A stretch of DNA of 64,000 nucleotides from Xylophilus rhododendri (GTDB taxonomy: Bacteria > Pseudomonadota > Gammaproteobacteria > Burkholderiales > Burkholderiaceae_C): NCBI RefSeq assembly GCF_009906855.1, contig NZ_CP047650.1, forward strand, positions 1,054,001 through 1,118,000, in the 5' to 3' direction. The notes beneath the pieces are model-generated. The model was not told where the DNA came from and searched no databases. It worked only from the letters and a program-made list of their open reading frames with translations. A program made the position numbers and the translations under genes. Below, piece by piece: positions 30,385-38,212 of the stretch (positions within the stretch are counted from its first letter, which is position 1; every line of letters starts with the position of its first letter).

Positions 30385-31025
30385 CAGGACCTCCCCACCA
30401 GGTAGAGCAGCGGATACAGCCCCACCCACACCACATCGACGAAGTGCCAGTACAGGCCCACCGTCTCCAGCCGCGAACTGCGCAGCCAGTCCGACCCGGT
30501 CCTGCGCCCGAACCAGGCATACAGGGCGAGCGCGACGATGCCCACCACCATGTGCAGGGCATGCAGCAGCGTGGCGGTGAAATACAGCATGAAGAAGAGC
30601 TGCGCCCCCGGCTCTTGAAGCACGAAGCCGGGCCCGGGCACCAGGCCCTCGGCGAAATCCTGGCGGTATTCCACGCCCTTGATCGCCAGAAAGGAGCATC
30701 CCAGCAGCACGGCTCCCCAGAGGAAGCGCGGCGCCAGGCGGCGCTGGCCGTGCGCGGCCGCCTCCACGGCCAGCGCCACCAGCAGGCTGCTGGTCAGCAG
30801 CACGCCGGTGTTGAGCGTGCCCAGCCACACATCGGTATGCCGCCCCGCCACGGCGAAGCCTGCGGGAAAACTCAGCCGCCCGTGCGCATAGGCGAACAGC
30901 AGCCCGCCGAAGAACAGCAGCTCGCTGGCGATGAACAGCCACATGCCCAGCCGCGCCACCCGGCGCCGCTGCACCGCATCGAGCTCCGGCGGGTCGATGC
31001 CTTCCTCGAGCACCGCACCGTTCAC
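30381..31025 (-). CDS. coxC: Cytochrome c oxidase subunit III
   Basis: The 214-residue protein has five predicted membrane helices, as in the short CyoC/CtaE type. It carries [20 protein letters not shown] with the conserved Glu, then [26 protein letters not shown] and [18 protein letters not shown]. It surrounds subunit I and supports proton uptake. The GTG at 31025 overlaps the subunit I stop as GTGA, and its own stop overlaps the subunit IV start in the same way. The longer upstream open frame is the opposite reading of subunit I and was discarded. Confidence 0.92.
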   Translation of the reverse strand: MNGAVLEEGIDPPELDAVQRRRVARLGMWLFIASELLFFGGLLFAYAHGRLSFPAGFAVAGRHTDVWLGTLNTGVLLTSSLLVALAVEAAAHGQRRLAPRFLWGAVLLGCSFLAIKGVEYRQDFAEGLVPGPGFVLQEPGAQLFFMLYFTATLLHALHMVVGIVALALYAWFGRRTGSDWLRSSRLETVGLYWHFVDVVWVGLYPLLYLVGRSW

Positions 31026-32661
31026 GACGAGCCCCCCTGCGCGCCCGGCCCTTCCGGCGGCCACTCGGGCGTGTAGCCGTAGACATCGGCCGGCGCCCTG
31101 GGCGGCACATCGAAATTGTGGGTGGGCGGCGGCGAGCGTGTCTGCCATTCCAGCCCGGTGGCGCTCCAGGGATTGGGTCCGGCGTTGGCGCCCCGGCGCA
31201 GCGACCAGGCCAGATAGCACAGCGGCATCAGGTAGCCGATGGCCAGCACCGCGGCCCCGGCGGAGGACAGCAGGTTCAGCACCTGGTACTCCGGCGCATA
31301 GGCGTGGTAGCGCCGCGGCATGCCCTGGAAACCGAGCACGTACTGCGGAAAGAAGGTCAGGTTGAAGCCGATGAAGATCAGCACCGCCGCGATGCGCGCC
31401 CAGGTCTCGGAGAACAGGCGCCCGGTCACCTTGGGCCACCAGAAATGCAGGGCACCGAAATACGCCATGACCGCGCCGCCGACCATGATGTAGTGGAAGT
31501 GCGAGACCACGAAGTAGGTGTCGGTGAGATGCACGTCCAGCGCCAGCGAGGCCAGGAACAGCCCGGTCAGCCCGCCGATGGTGAACAGGCCCACGAAGCC
31601 CAGCGCATACAGCATGGGCGCATCGAAGCGGATCGCGCCCTTGTAGAGCGTGGCCGTCCAGTTGAAGACCTTGATCGCCGAGGGCACCGCCACCACGAAA
31701 CTCAGCATCGAGAACACCAGGCTGGCCGCCGGTGACTGGCCGCTGACGAACATGTGGTGCCCCACACCAGGAAGCCCAGCGCCGCGATGCCCAGCACCGC
31801 GTACGCCATGAAGCGGTAGCCGAAGATGCGTTTCTTGGCGAAGCAGGGAATGATCTCGCTGACCACGCCCATGGCCGGCAGCACCATGATGTAGACGGCC
31901 GGATGCGAATAGAACCAGAACAGGTGCTGGAACAGCAGCGGATCGCCGCCGTGCGAGGGATCGAACACGCCGATGTGGAACAGGCGCTCGGCGATGGTCA
32001 GCAGCGCGGTGATCGCCAGCACCGGCGTGGCCAGCACCAGGATGATGCTGGTGGCATACAGGCTCCACACCAGCAGCGGCAGCTTGAACCAGCCCATGCC
32101 CGGAACCCGCAGCAGGTGCACGCTGGTGATGAAGTTCAGGCCGGTGAGGATGGAGGAGAAGCCGGTGATGAAGATGCCGGTGAGCGTGAGCACCACATAG
32201 CCGTTGGAGAACATGGTGGAGTACGGCGTGTAGAAGGTCCAGCCGGTGTCCACCCCGCCCAGGAACAGCGCCCACAGCGTGACCAGCCCGCCGATCACGT
32301 ACAGGTACCAGCTCAGCAGGTTGAGCCGCGGAAAGGCCAGGTCGCGGGCGCCGATCATCAGCGGCAGCACGAAGTTGCCGACCACCGACGGGATGGAAGG
32401 GATGAGGAACAGCCACACCATCACCACGCCGTGCACGGTGAAGAGCTTGTTGTAGGTGTCGTTGCTGACCAGGTCGCCGGCCGGCGTGGCCAGCTCCAGC
32501 CGGATCAGCGTGGCGGCCGCGCCGCCGATGAAGAAGAAGGCGGTGATGGCGATCGCATAGAGGATGCCGATGCGTTTGTGGTCGACCGAACTCAGCCAGG
32601 ACCACAGCGTGACGCCGTCGTCGAGATAGCTGGGCGCCAGGGGCGGAGGGGCTGGGCTCAT
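31022..32661 (-). CDS. coxA: caa3-type cytochrome c oxidase subunit I (A2 type), interrupted by a one-base frameshift
   Basis: This is the catalytic heme-copper subunit that reduces oxygen to water and pumps protons. Heme and CuB ligands are present: the His in [33 protein letters not shown], and [10 protein letters not shown]. The YSHPAVY motif, with Ala where A1 enzymes have Glu, marks the A2 subclass. The frame from ATG 32661 runs correctly to GFLVWG, then breaks at the CuB His pair. The rest continues in another frame to the stop at 31022. Restoring one base in the four-C run at 31760-31763 gives a full 546-residue protein. The start overlaps subunit II as ATGA. If the shift is real, the oxidase is dead; an assembly error is more likely. 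Confidence 0.88.
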
Positions 32662-33566
32662 GGTGTGGCTCGCGGCTGGCTGAGAAAGGCGATCAGGGCC
32701 TGGATGTCTTCTTCCGACAGCTGGCCGGCGTAGGTCGGCATCTGCGGGGCGTAGCCGGCGACGATGTCCTGCGCCGGCAGCAGCATCGCATCGCGCAGAT
32801 AGGTCTCGTCGGCCCGGCGCTCGCGGCCGTCCTGCAGGTGCACGGTGCGGCCGAAGATGTTGTCGAGCGAAGGCGCACGCACGATGGAGCCGGCGTCGTG
32901 GCAGCCGCTGCAGCCATGCTCGCGGTAGAGGCGGGCGCCGCGTTCGGCCAGGCCCGGCTCGGCCGGGCCGGCCTGCAGCCAGCGGGCATAGTCGGCCGGC
33001 TGCATCACCACCACCCGGCCCACCATGGCCGAATGCTCGCTGCCGCAGTATTCGGCGCAGAACAGGCGGAAGTCGCCGAGCCTGGTGGCCGTGAACCAGA
33101 GGTAGCTGTAGCGGCCGGGCAGCACGTCCTGCTTCACCCGGAAGGCGGGCACGTAGAAGCTGTGGATCGCGTCCTCCGAGGTCATCACCAGGCGCACCGG
33201 CTGGCCCAGGGGCACATGCAGCTCGTTGATCTCGCGCCGCCCGCCCGGGTGCTGCAGTTTCCACATCCACTGCTTGCCGGTGACATAGACCGGCAACGCA
33301 TCGGCCGGCGGCTGGCGCTGGCCGACATACACCCAGGCGGCCCAGGCGAACACCCCCAGGAAGAGCAGCAGCGGCAGAAGCGTCCAGGCCGCCTCCAGGC
33401 CGTTGGCATGCGAGGGCGGCCGCTCGCGGTTGGCGGAGGAGCCCGCGCGGTAGCGCACCGCGAAGAAGACGATGATGCCGGCCAGCAGCAAGGCCATGCC
33501 GCCGCACAGCAGCACCATGGCGATGAAGAGCGCGTCGGTCTGCACGCCGGTGGTGGATGCACTCAT
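32658..33566 (-). CDS. coxB: caa3 oxidase subunit II with C-terminal cytochrome c domain
   Basis: The 302-residue subunit has two N-terminal membrane helices and a periplasmic cupredoxin domain with the CuA ligands (His in AIHSFYVP and the cluster [12 protein letters not shown]). A fused class I cytochrome c domain follows, with the heme motif CSGCH and a distal Met near MPTYAGQL. The fused heme domain makes this a caa3 enzyme that can take electrons directly from a neighbouring complex. Its ATG (33566) overlaps the Sco stop and its stop overlaps the subunit I start, both as ATGA. Confidence 0.95.
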   Translation of the reverse strand: MSASTTGVQTDALFIAMVLLCGGMALLLAGIIVFFAVRYRAGSSANRERPPSHANGLEAAWTLLPLLLFLGVFAWAAWVYVGQRQPPADALPVYVTGKQWMWKLQHPGGRREINELHVPLGQPVRLVMTSEDAIHSFYVPAFRVKQDVLPGRYSYLWFTATRLGDFRLFCAEYCGSEHSAMVGRVVVMQPADYARWLQAGPAEPGLAERGARLYREHGCSGCHDAGSIVRAPSLDNIFGRTVHLQDGRERRADETYLRDAMLLPAQDIVAGYAPQMPTYAGQLSEEDIQALIAFLSQPRATP

Positions 33567-34375
33567 GGACGGCGCCCCCTGCGGTTGCGCAGCATCCAGC
33601 CGGCCAGGGCCAGCACCAGGGCCACGCCGACGAAGCGCAGGCCGGCCATCACCGGCGTGCTGAGCCGGCCTTCGGCCGGATTGAAATGCGCGCACAGCAT
33701 GGCGAAACCCTGGATGAAGCTGCGGGGCGGCGGCTGGTCCGCCCGCGCCGATTCGATCGCGGCGCGCAGCTCCCGCGCATCGAAACGCACGCCCTGGAAC
33801 TGCCGCACCAGCTGCCCCCGGGGCGAGAGCACGGCGAAGCCGGCGGCATGGGCCCAGCGGTCGGCGGGGTCGGCCGCGTCGGTGGCCCGCCAGTCGAAAC
33901 CGAGTTGGCGCGACAGCGCCACCGAACCCAGCAGCAGATGCAGATCGGGCGGCGGCAGCACACCCGAGACCGACGCCCGGGTGCCGTAGGCCTCGGCATA
34001 GGCGAGATCGGAGCGCTGGCGTTCGGCGGCATCGGCCGGGCCCTCCTGCGGATCGACCGAGAAGCCGACCACCCGGTAGGCATCGCGCGGCAGGCCGGTA
34101 TCGGCGGCGGCTTCCAGGATGCCCTGCATCAGCGTGCCGCAGAGGGTGCGGCAGCGCCAGTAGCCAGGCACCAGCAGCACGGCGCGGCCGGGGGTGAAGA
34201 AGTCGGCCAGCCGCACCGGGGCGCCGTGGGCATCGCGCAGGGGCTGGTCCAGTGCAAGACGGGTGCCGCTACGGTCGGCCACGGGCAGCAAGGCCGGTGT
34301 GTCGTGGGCGAACCCGCCGGCCAGGGCCGGCAAGGCGGCCAGGCAGCATGCCAGGAGCAGGGCCGGGCGTTTCAT
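33563..34375 (-). CDS. Sco/SenC-type copper chaperone, membrane-anchored
   Basis: Sco proteins deliver copper to CuA or keep its cysteines reduced. The 270-residue protein has an N-terminal signal or anchor ([16 protein letters not shown]), the thioredoxin-like core with the CxxxC pair in [28 protein letters not shown], and the conserved copper-ligand His in [12 protein letters not shown]. Unusually, it also has a C-terminal hydrophobic segment ([18 protein letters not shown]) ending in a basic tail, so it may be anchored at the C-terminus. It lies directly before coxB, as expected for a CuA assembly factor, and overlaps both neighbours by four bases. Confidence 0.92.
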   Translation of the reverse strand: MKRPALLLACCLAALPALAGGFAHDTPALLPVADRSGTRLALDQPLRDAHGAPVRLADFFTPGRAVLLVPGYWRCRTLCGTLMQGILEAAADTGLPRDAYRVVGFSVDPQEGPADAAERQRSDLAYAEAYGTRASVSGVLPPPDLHLLLGSVALSRQLGFDWRATDAADPADRWAHAAGFAVLSPRGQLVRQFQGVRFDARELRAAIESARADQPPPRSFIQGFAMLCAHFNPAEGRLSTPVMAGLRFVGVALVLALAGWMLRNRRGRRP

Positions 34376-34698
34376 CGCACACCCTTTCCCTGGGCGACGA
34401 GTTCGATCGCATCGGCCACCGGGATACGCACCCGGCCTTGCGCCCGGTCCTCCCAGCCCACCGCGTCCAGCTGTCGGCGCTGCTCGGCGCGGTAGGCGGC
34501 AAGATCGTCCTGCGGGGCCGATTGCAGCCGGGGCGCGGGCACGGCTTGCAATCCGGCCGAACCCGGCGCATCGCCGCCGGGCGGCAGCCGCCAATGGTGC
34601 AGCAGGCCGAAGACGCTGCCGACCGCCACGGCGATCACCAGCACCAGCGCGGCGGCCAGCCGCGACAGCCGGCGCAGGTCGATATCAGCGCGGGCCAT
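34372..34698 (-). CDS. Small single-span membrane protein in the respiratory operon
   Basis: I cannot assign a function. The 108 residues comprise a basic N-terminus, one membrane helix (about residues 14-34, LAAALVLVIAVAVGSVFGLL), a Pro/Ala-rich linker and a short periplasmic segment ending [20 protein letters not shown] similar short 'IPVxxAIELV' motif is something I associate with small proteins in caa3 operons. It overlaps actF by 14 bases and the Sco gene by ATGA, so it is firmly part of the operon. It may be an assembly or linker protein between complex III and the oxidase. Confidence 0.8.
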   Translation of the reverse strand: MARADIDLRRLSRLAAALVLVIAVAVGSVFGLLHHWRLPPGGDAPGSAGLQAVPAPRLQSAPQDDLAAYRAEQRRQLDAVGWEDRAQGRVRIPVADAIELVAQGKGVR

Positions 34699-35647
34699 GG
34701 CGCAGCTCCTTCACAATGCCGCCATAGGCGAGCCAGGCCATGGGCGCGGCCAGCAAGGGCACCAGCACCACCGCCAGTCCGGAGGCCGGCACGACCGAGG
34801 GCAGCGTCTGCCAGGCGGCATCCAGCAGCTGCGCCGCCCAGGCCAGCCCGGCCACGCCCAGCAGCCGGGCGGGATGGTCCTTCACCGCCCGGAACAGCAG
34901 CAGCACCAGCGGCAGCACGAACTGCAGCAGCAGCAAGGCCACGCCGCCGCGGGACCAGCCACCCAGCAGCCTGGGCAGGTACCAGGTGATCTCGCGCGGC
35001 AGGTTCTCGGCCCAGATGATGAGCAGCTGCATGAAACCCAGATAGGCCCACAGCATCACCGCCATCAGCAGCAGATTGCCCAGGTCGCGCCCCGGCAGCG
35101 GGCGCCCCGCGCGCAGCGAGAGCCAGGTGCAGGCGGCGATGCCGGCGATCAGCTGGCCGGCGAGCAGGGTCAGCGCGAAGACGCTGGAATGCCAGCGCGG
35201 CATCAGGCCGCCGATGGCATCCACCGCCGCCAGCGAGCCCAGCAGCAGATAGGCGATCAGGGTGGCGGCCGCCCGGCCCTGCCCCGCCGTGGCCAATGCC
35301 GCCGGCCGCGCCAGCATCCAGGCCGCCAGGGCATAGGCGAAGCCGCGCGCCACGAAGAACCAGGGCGCGAACCAGACCTGCAGGAAACCGGGGCGCTCCA
35401 CGCCGTGCAGCCAGTCCGGGCCCTGCAGGAAGGGATAGAGCGCCCGCAGCCCGAACACCAGCGGCAGCCAGAGCAGCAGCACACGCGGCAGCCGGCGCGC
35501 CAGCGCCTGCGCGGCCGGCAGGATGCCCTGGCCCCAGGCGCCGCCGGTCAGGCGGTTCAGGGCGATCAGCACCGTCGCGCCCAGCAGCGGCGCCAGGCAC
35601 CACCAGGCGGCGGCCAGCCAGGCGGACCAGAAGACGGCGGCGCTCAT
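34685..35647 (-). CDS. actF: Alternative complex III subunit ActF
   Basis: This is a 320-residue integral membrane protein of the ActF/ActC-like quinone-interacting family, with about ten hydrophobic segments. Recognisable parts are DAIGGLMPRWHSSVFALTLL, MLWAYLGFMQLLIIWAENLP and EITWYLPRLLGGW. It forms part of the membrane core of alternative complex III, the quinol:cytochrome c oxidoreductase that replaces bc1. The ATG at 35647 overlaps the actE stop as ATGA; the upstream extension of the frame reads actE out of frame. Confidence 0.92.
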   Translation of the reverse strand: MSAAVFWSAWLAAAWWCLAPLLGATVLIALNRLTGGAWGQGILPAAQALARRLPRVLLLWLPLVFGLRALYPFLQGPDWLHGVERPGFLQVWFAPWFFVARGFAYALAAWMLARPAALATAGQGRAAATLIAYLLLGSLAAVDAIGGLMPRWHSSVFALTLLAGQLIAGIAACTWLSLRAGRPLPGRDLGNLLLMAVMLWAYLGFMQLLIIWAENLPREITWYLPRLLGGWSRGGVALLLLQFVLPLVLLLFRAVKDHPARLLGVAGLAWAAQLLDAAWQTLPSVVPASGLAVVLVPLLAAPMAWLAYGGIVKELRHGPR

Positions 35648-36318
35648 GGCCGGCCTCCTTCGTCCGCGGGCGTCACCCGCCAGCCCGGCGCATCCGGCTT
35701 GTCTGCGGCCTGCAGCCGCGGCTCGATGCGCTGGCGCATGTCCGGCGGCAGTTCGGCCAGGCGCATGGCGCGGCTGGTCTGCAGGGCACGCAGATAGGCC
35801 ACGATGGCCCAGCGGTCCGCCGGCTCGACACGGTCGGCGAAGGCATACATCACACCCTGGCCCCGCGTGATCACTTCGTAGAGATGCCGGTCCGCCGCGC
35901 CCAGCAGCCGGCCGTCGTGCAGGCTGGGCGGCGCCGGAAAGCCGCGCCGCACCACCATGCCGTCGCCCTGCCCGGTGGCGCCATGGCAGGGCAGGCAGTA
36001 GATGGTGTAGCGCTCCTGGCCGCGCAGCACCAGCGCACGGCCGGGCGAGGCCGGCAGCTGCTGCTGGCGCTCGGCGGCATCGCGCGTGGCGGCATCGGCC
36101 TGGCCCTGCAGGCCGCCGCTGATGCCGGCCTGGGTGCCGATGGCATTCGGCACGCTGCCGGGCGGCGGCGGGCGCGAGGCCTGGCGGTCCTCGAACATGG
36201 GGCTGGTGTCGCCTGGCCGCAGCGAGGGCTGGTCGTACATATTGCGCATCACCCGTTCGCAGCCGGCCAGCGCCAGCACCGACAGCAGCGCCAGGCACAG
36301 CAAGGCCGGCCGATTCAT
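35644..36318 (-). CDS. actE: Alternative complex III subunit ActE, monoheme cytochrome c lipoprotein
   Basis: The 224-residue lipoprotein has a signal peptide ending in the lipobox LALAGC (Cys20). The ActE-typical MYDQPSLRPGDTSPMF follows, then a single heme c site CLPCH and the downstream MVVRRGFPAPPSLHDGRL and GVMYAFADRVEPADRWAIVAYLRALQ. It is expected to pass electrons from complex III to the oxidase, possibly straight to the cytochrome c domain of subunit II. It overlaps actD and actF by four bases each. Confidence 0.94.
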   Translation of the reverse strand: MNRPALLCLALLSVLALAGCERVMRNMYDQPSLRPGDTSPMFEDRQASRPPPPGSVPNAIGTQAGISGGLQGQADAATRDAAERQQQLPASPGRALVLRGQERYTIYCLPCHGATGQGDGMVVRRGFPAPPSLHDGRLLGAADRHLYEVITRGQGVMYAFADRVEPADRWAIVAYLRALQTSRAMRLAELPPDMRQRIEPRLQAADKPDAPGWRVTPADEGGRP

Positions 36319-36851
36319 GGCATCACCTCCTGCACCGGCGCCACCGAACGCGGCGAAAGTCCCTGCAGCAGCCGCTCGGCTTCGTCGCGCGGCCAGGCCG
36401 GGTCGTCCAGCCGCAGCAGCAGGAAAAAGCCGTCGCGGCTGGCCTGTTCGAAGCCGGGTGCGCCGAACACCGGATGGTCCAGCGCCGGCAGCCGCGCCGC
36501 GACGAAGAAGGCCAGCACGGCCGCCAGCGCGCCGCCCAGGATGGTCATCTCGAAAGTCACCGGGATGAACATCGGCCAGCTGTGCTCCGGCCGGCCGCCG
36601 ATGTTGAGCGGCAGGTCGATCACCGCCGCATACCACTGCATGAAGTAGCCGCCGGCCCCGCCCAGCACCGCGCCGGCCAGGGTGGCCGCGGGAATGCGCG
36701 AGGGCGGCAGGCCCAGGGCCTCGTCCAGCCCCTCCACATCGAAGGGCGCATAGGCCTCGGCCTGGCGGCAGCCGGCCGCGTGCACCGCCCGGGCGGCGAC
36801 CAGCAGGGCCTCGGCCGAATCGAACTGCGCCAGCAGGCCCCAGGGCTTCAT
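36315..36851 (-). CDS. actD: Alternative complex III subunit ActD (DUF3341)
   Basis: The 178-residue protein begins with a soluble ferredoxin-like segment (WGLLAQFDSAEALLVAARAV, AYAPFDVEGLDEAL). Two membrane helices follow, containing GAGGYFMQWYAAVIDLPLNIG and PVTFEMTILGGALAAVLAFF, then a cytoplasmic tail. This is the DUF3341 architecture of ActD. The subunit bridges the membrane core of alternative complex III. It overlaps actC and actE by four bases each. Confidence 0.93.
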   Translation of the reverse strand: MKPWGLLAQFDSAEALLVAARAVHAAGCRQAEAYAPFDVEGLDEALGLPPSRIPAATLAGAVLGGAGGYFMQWYAAVIDLPLNIGGRPEHSWPMFIPVTFEMTILGGALAAVLAFFVAARLPALDHPVFGAPGFEQASRDGFFLLLRLDDPAWPRDEAERLLQGLSPRSVAPVQEVMP

Positions 36852-38212
36852 GCGCCCTCCTTCGCGCTGTCGTGCACCAGGCCGCGCATCTCGGCGATGC
36901 TGATCGCCGGCAGCAGGCGCACGAAGAGCAGGAACAGCCAGGCGAAGGTGCAGATCGAGCCGGCCAGGAACAGCCAGTCCCAGCGCGTCGGCACATACAG
37001 CCCCCAGGAGGATGGCAGGTAGTCCTGGTAGAGGCTGGTGACCACGATCATCACCCGCTCCGCCCACATGCCCAGGTTGATCAGCAGCGACAGGCCGAAC
37101 AGCAGCGCCAGATTGCGCCGGTTGGCGCGCCACCACAGCAGCTGCGGCAGGCCGATGTTGCAGGCGATCATGCCCCAGTAGACGAAGGCGTAGGGCCCGG
37201 TCCAGCGCTGCAGGGTGACGGCGATCTCGTAGCGGTCGCCGCTGTAGAAGGCGGTGAAGATCTCCGCCAGGTAGCCATAGCCCAGCAGGCAGCAGGTGGC
37301 CAGCACCACCTTGGCGGCGTTGTCGAAATGCACCGGCGTGATCAGCGCCTGCAGCCCGAAGAAATGCCGCAGCGGCACCGCCAGCGTGATCACCATGGCG
37401 AAGCCCGAGAGCAGCGCCCCGGCCACGAAGAAGGGCGGAAAGATCGTCGAGTGGTAGCCCGGCGTGTTGCCGATGGCGAAGTCCAGCGACACCACCGAAT
37501 GCACCGACACCACCAGCGGCGTGGCCAGCCCCGCCAGCAGCAGGTAGGCCGTGCGGTGCCGCGCCCACTGGCGCGCCTCGCCGCGCCAGCCCAGGGCCAG
37601 CAGGCCGAAGGTGAGGGCCTTCCAGCGCTGGCGCGCGCGGTCGCGCAGGGAGGCCATGTCCGGAATCAGGCCCAGGTACCAGAAGAGCAGCGACACGGTG
37701 AGGTAGGTGGCGATGGCGAAGAAATCCCACACCAGCGGGCTGCGCCACTGCGGCCACAGCTCCATGCGGTTGGGATAAGGCGCCAGCCAGTAGGCGAACC
37801 AGGGCCGGCCCAGGTGCAGGATGGGGAACAGGCCGGCCATGCTGGCGGCGAACAGGGTCATCGCCTCGGCGAAGCGGTTGATCGAGGTGCGCCAGCGCTG
37901 GCGCGCCAGCAGCAGCACGGCAGAGATGAAGGTGCCCGCATGGCCGATGCCGATCCACCAGACGCAGTTGGCGATGGCGAAACCCCAGGCCACCGGGATG
38001 TTGATGCCCCACAGCCCCAGGCCCTTGTAGAACAGCCAGCCGATGGCGGCCAGGAAAACCAGCATGCCGCAGCCGCTGACGCCGAAGGCGATCCACCAGA
38101 GCCGGCCGGTGCGGTGGTCCAGCACCTGGCCTTCGATGCGGTCGCCCACCGACCGGTAGGTCTGGCCGGCCTGCAGCACGCCGATGTCGGTGGAGACGGG
38201 GCCCAGGCTCAC
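36848..38212 (-). CDS. actC: Alternative complex III subunit ActC, NrfD-like membrane protein
   Basis: The 454-residue polytopic protein of the NrfD/PsrC family has about ten membrane helices and is the quinol-binding core of alternative complex III. Typical parts are INIPVAWGFAIANCVWWIGI, GHAGTFISAVLLL, RWRTSINRFAEAMTLFA, FPILHLGRPW and SVHSVVSLDFAIGNTPGYHS. The GTG at 38212 overlaps the actB stop as GTGA; the larger open frame upstream is a wrong frame of actB. Confidence 0.95.
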   Translation of the reverse strand: MSLGPVSTDIGVLQAGQTYRSVGDRIEGQVLDHRTGRLWWIAFGVSGCGMLVFLAAIGWLFYKGLGLWGINIPVAWGFAIANCVWWIGIGHAGTFISAVLLLARQRWRTSINRFAEAMTLFAASMAGLFPILHLGRPWFAYWLAPYPNRMELWPQWRSPLVWDFFAIATYLTVSLLFWYLGLIPDMASLRDRARQRWKALTFGLLALGWRGEARQWARHRTAYLLLAGLATPLVVSVHSVVSLDFAIGNTPGYHSTIFPPFFVAGALLSGFAMVITLAVPLRHFFGLQALITPVHFDNAAKVVLATCCLLGYGYLAEIFTAFYSGDRYEIAVTLQRWTGPYAFVYWGMIACNIGLPQLLWWRANRRNLALLFGLSLLINLGMWAERVMIVVTSLYQDYLPSSWGLYVPTRWDWLFLAGSICTFAWLFLLFVRLLPAISIAEMRGLVHDSAKEGA

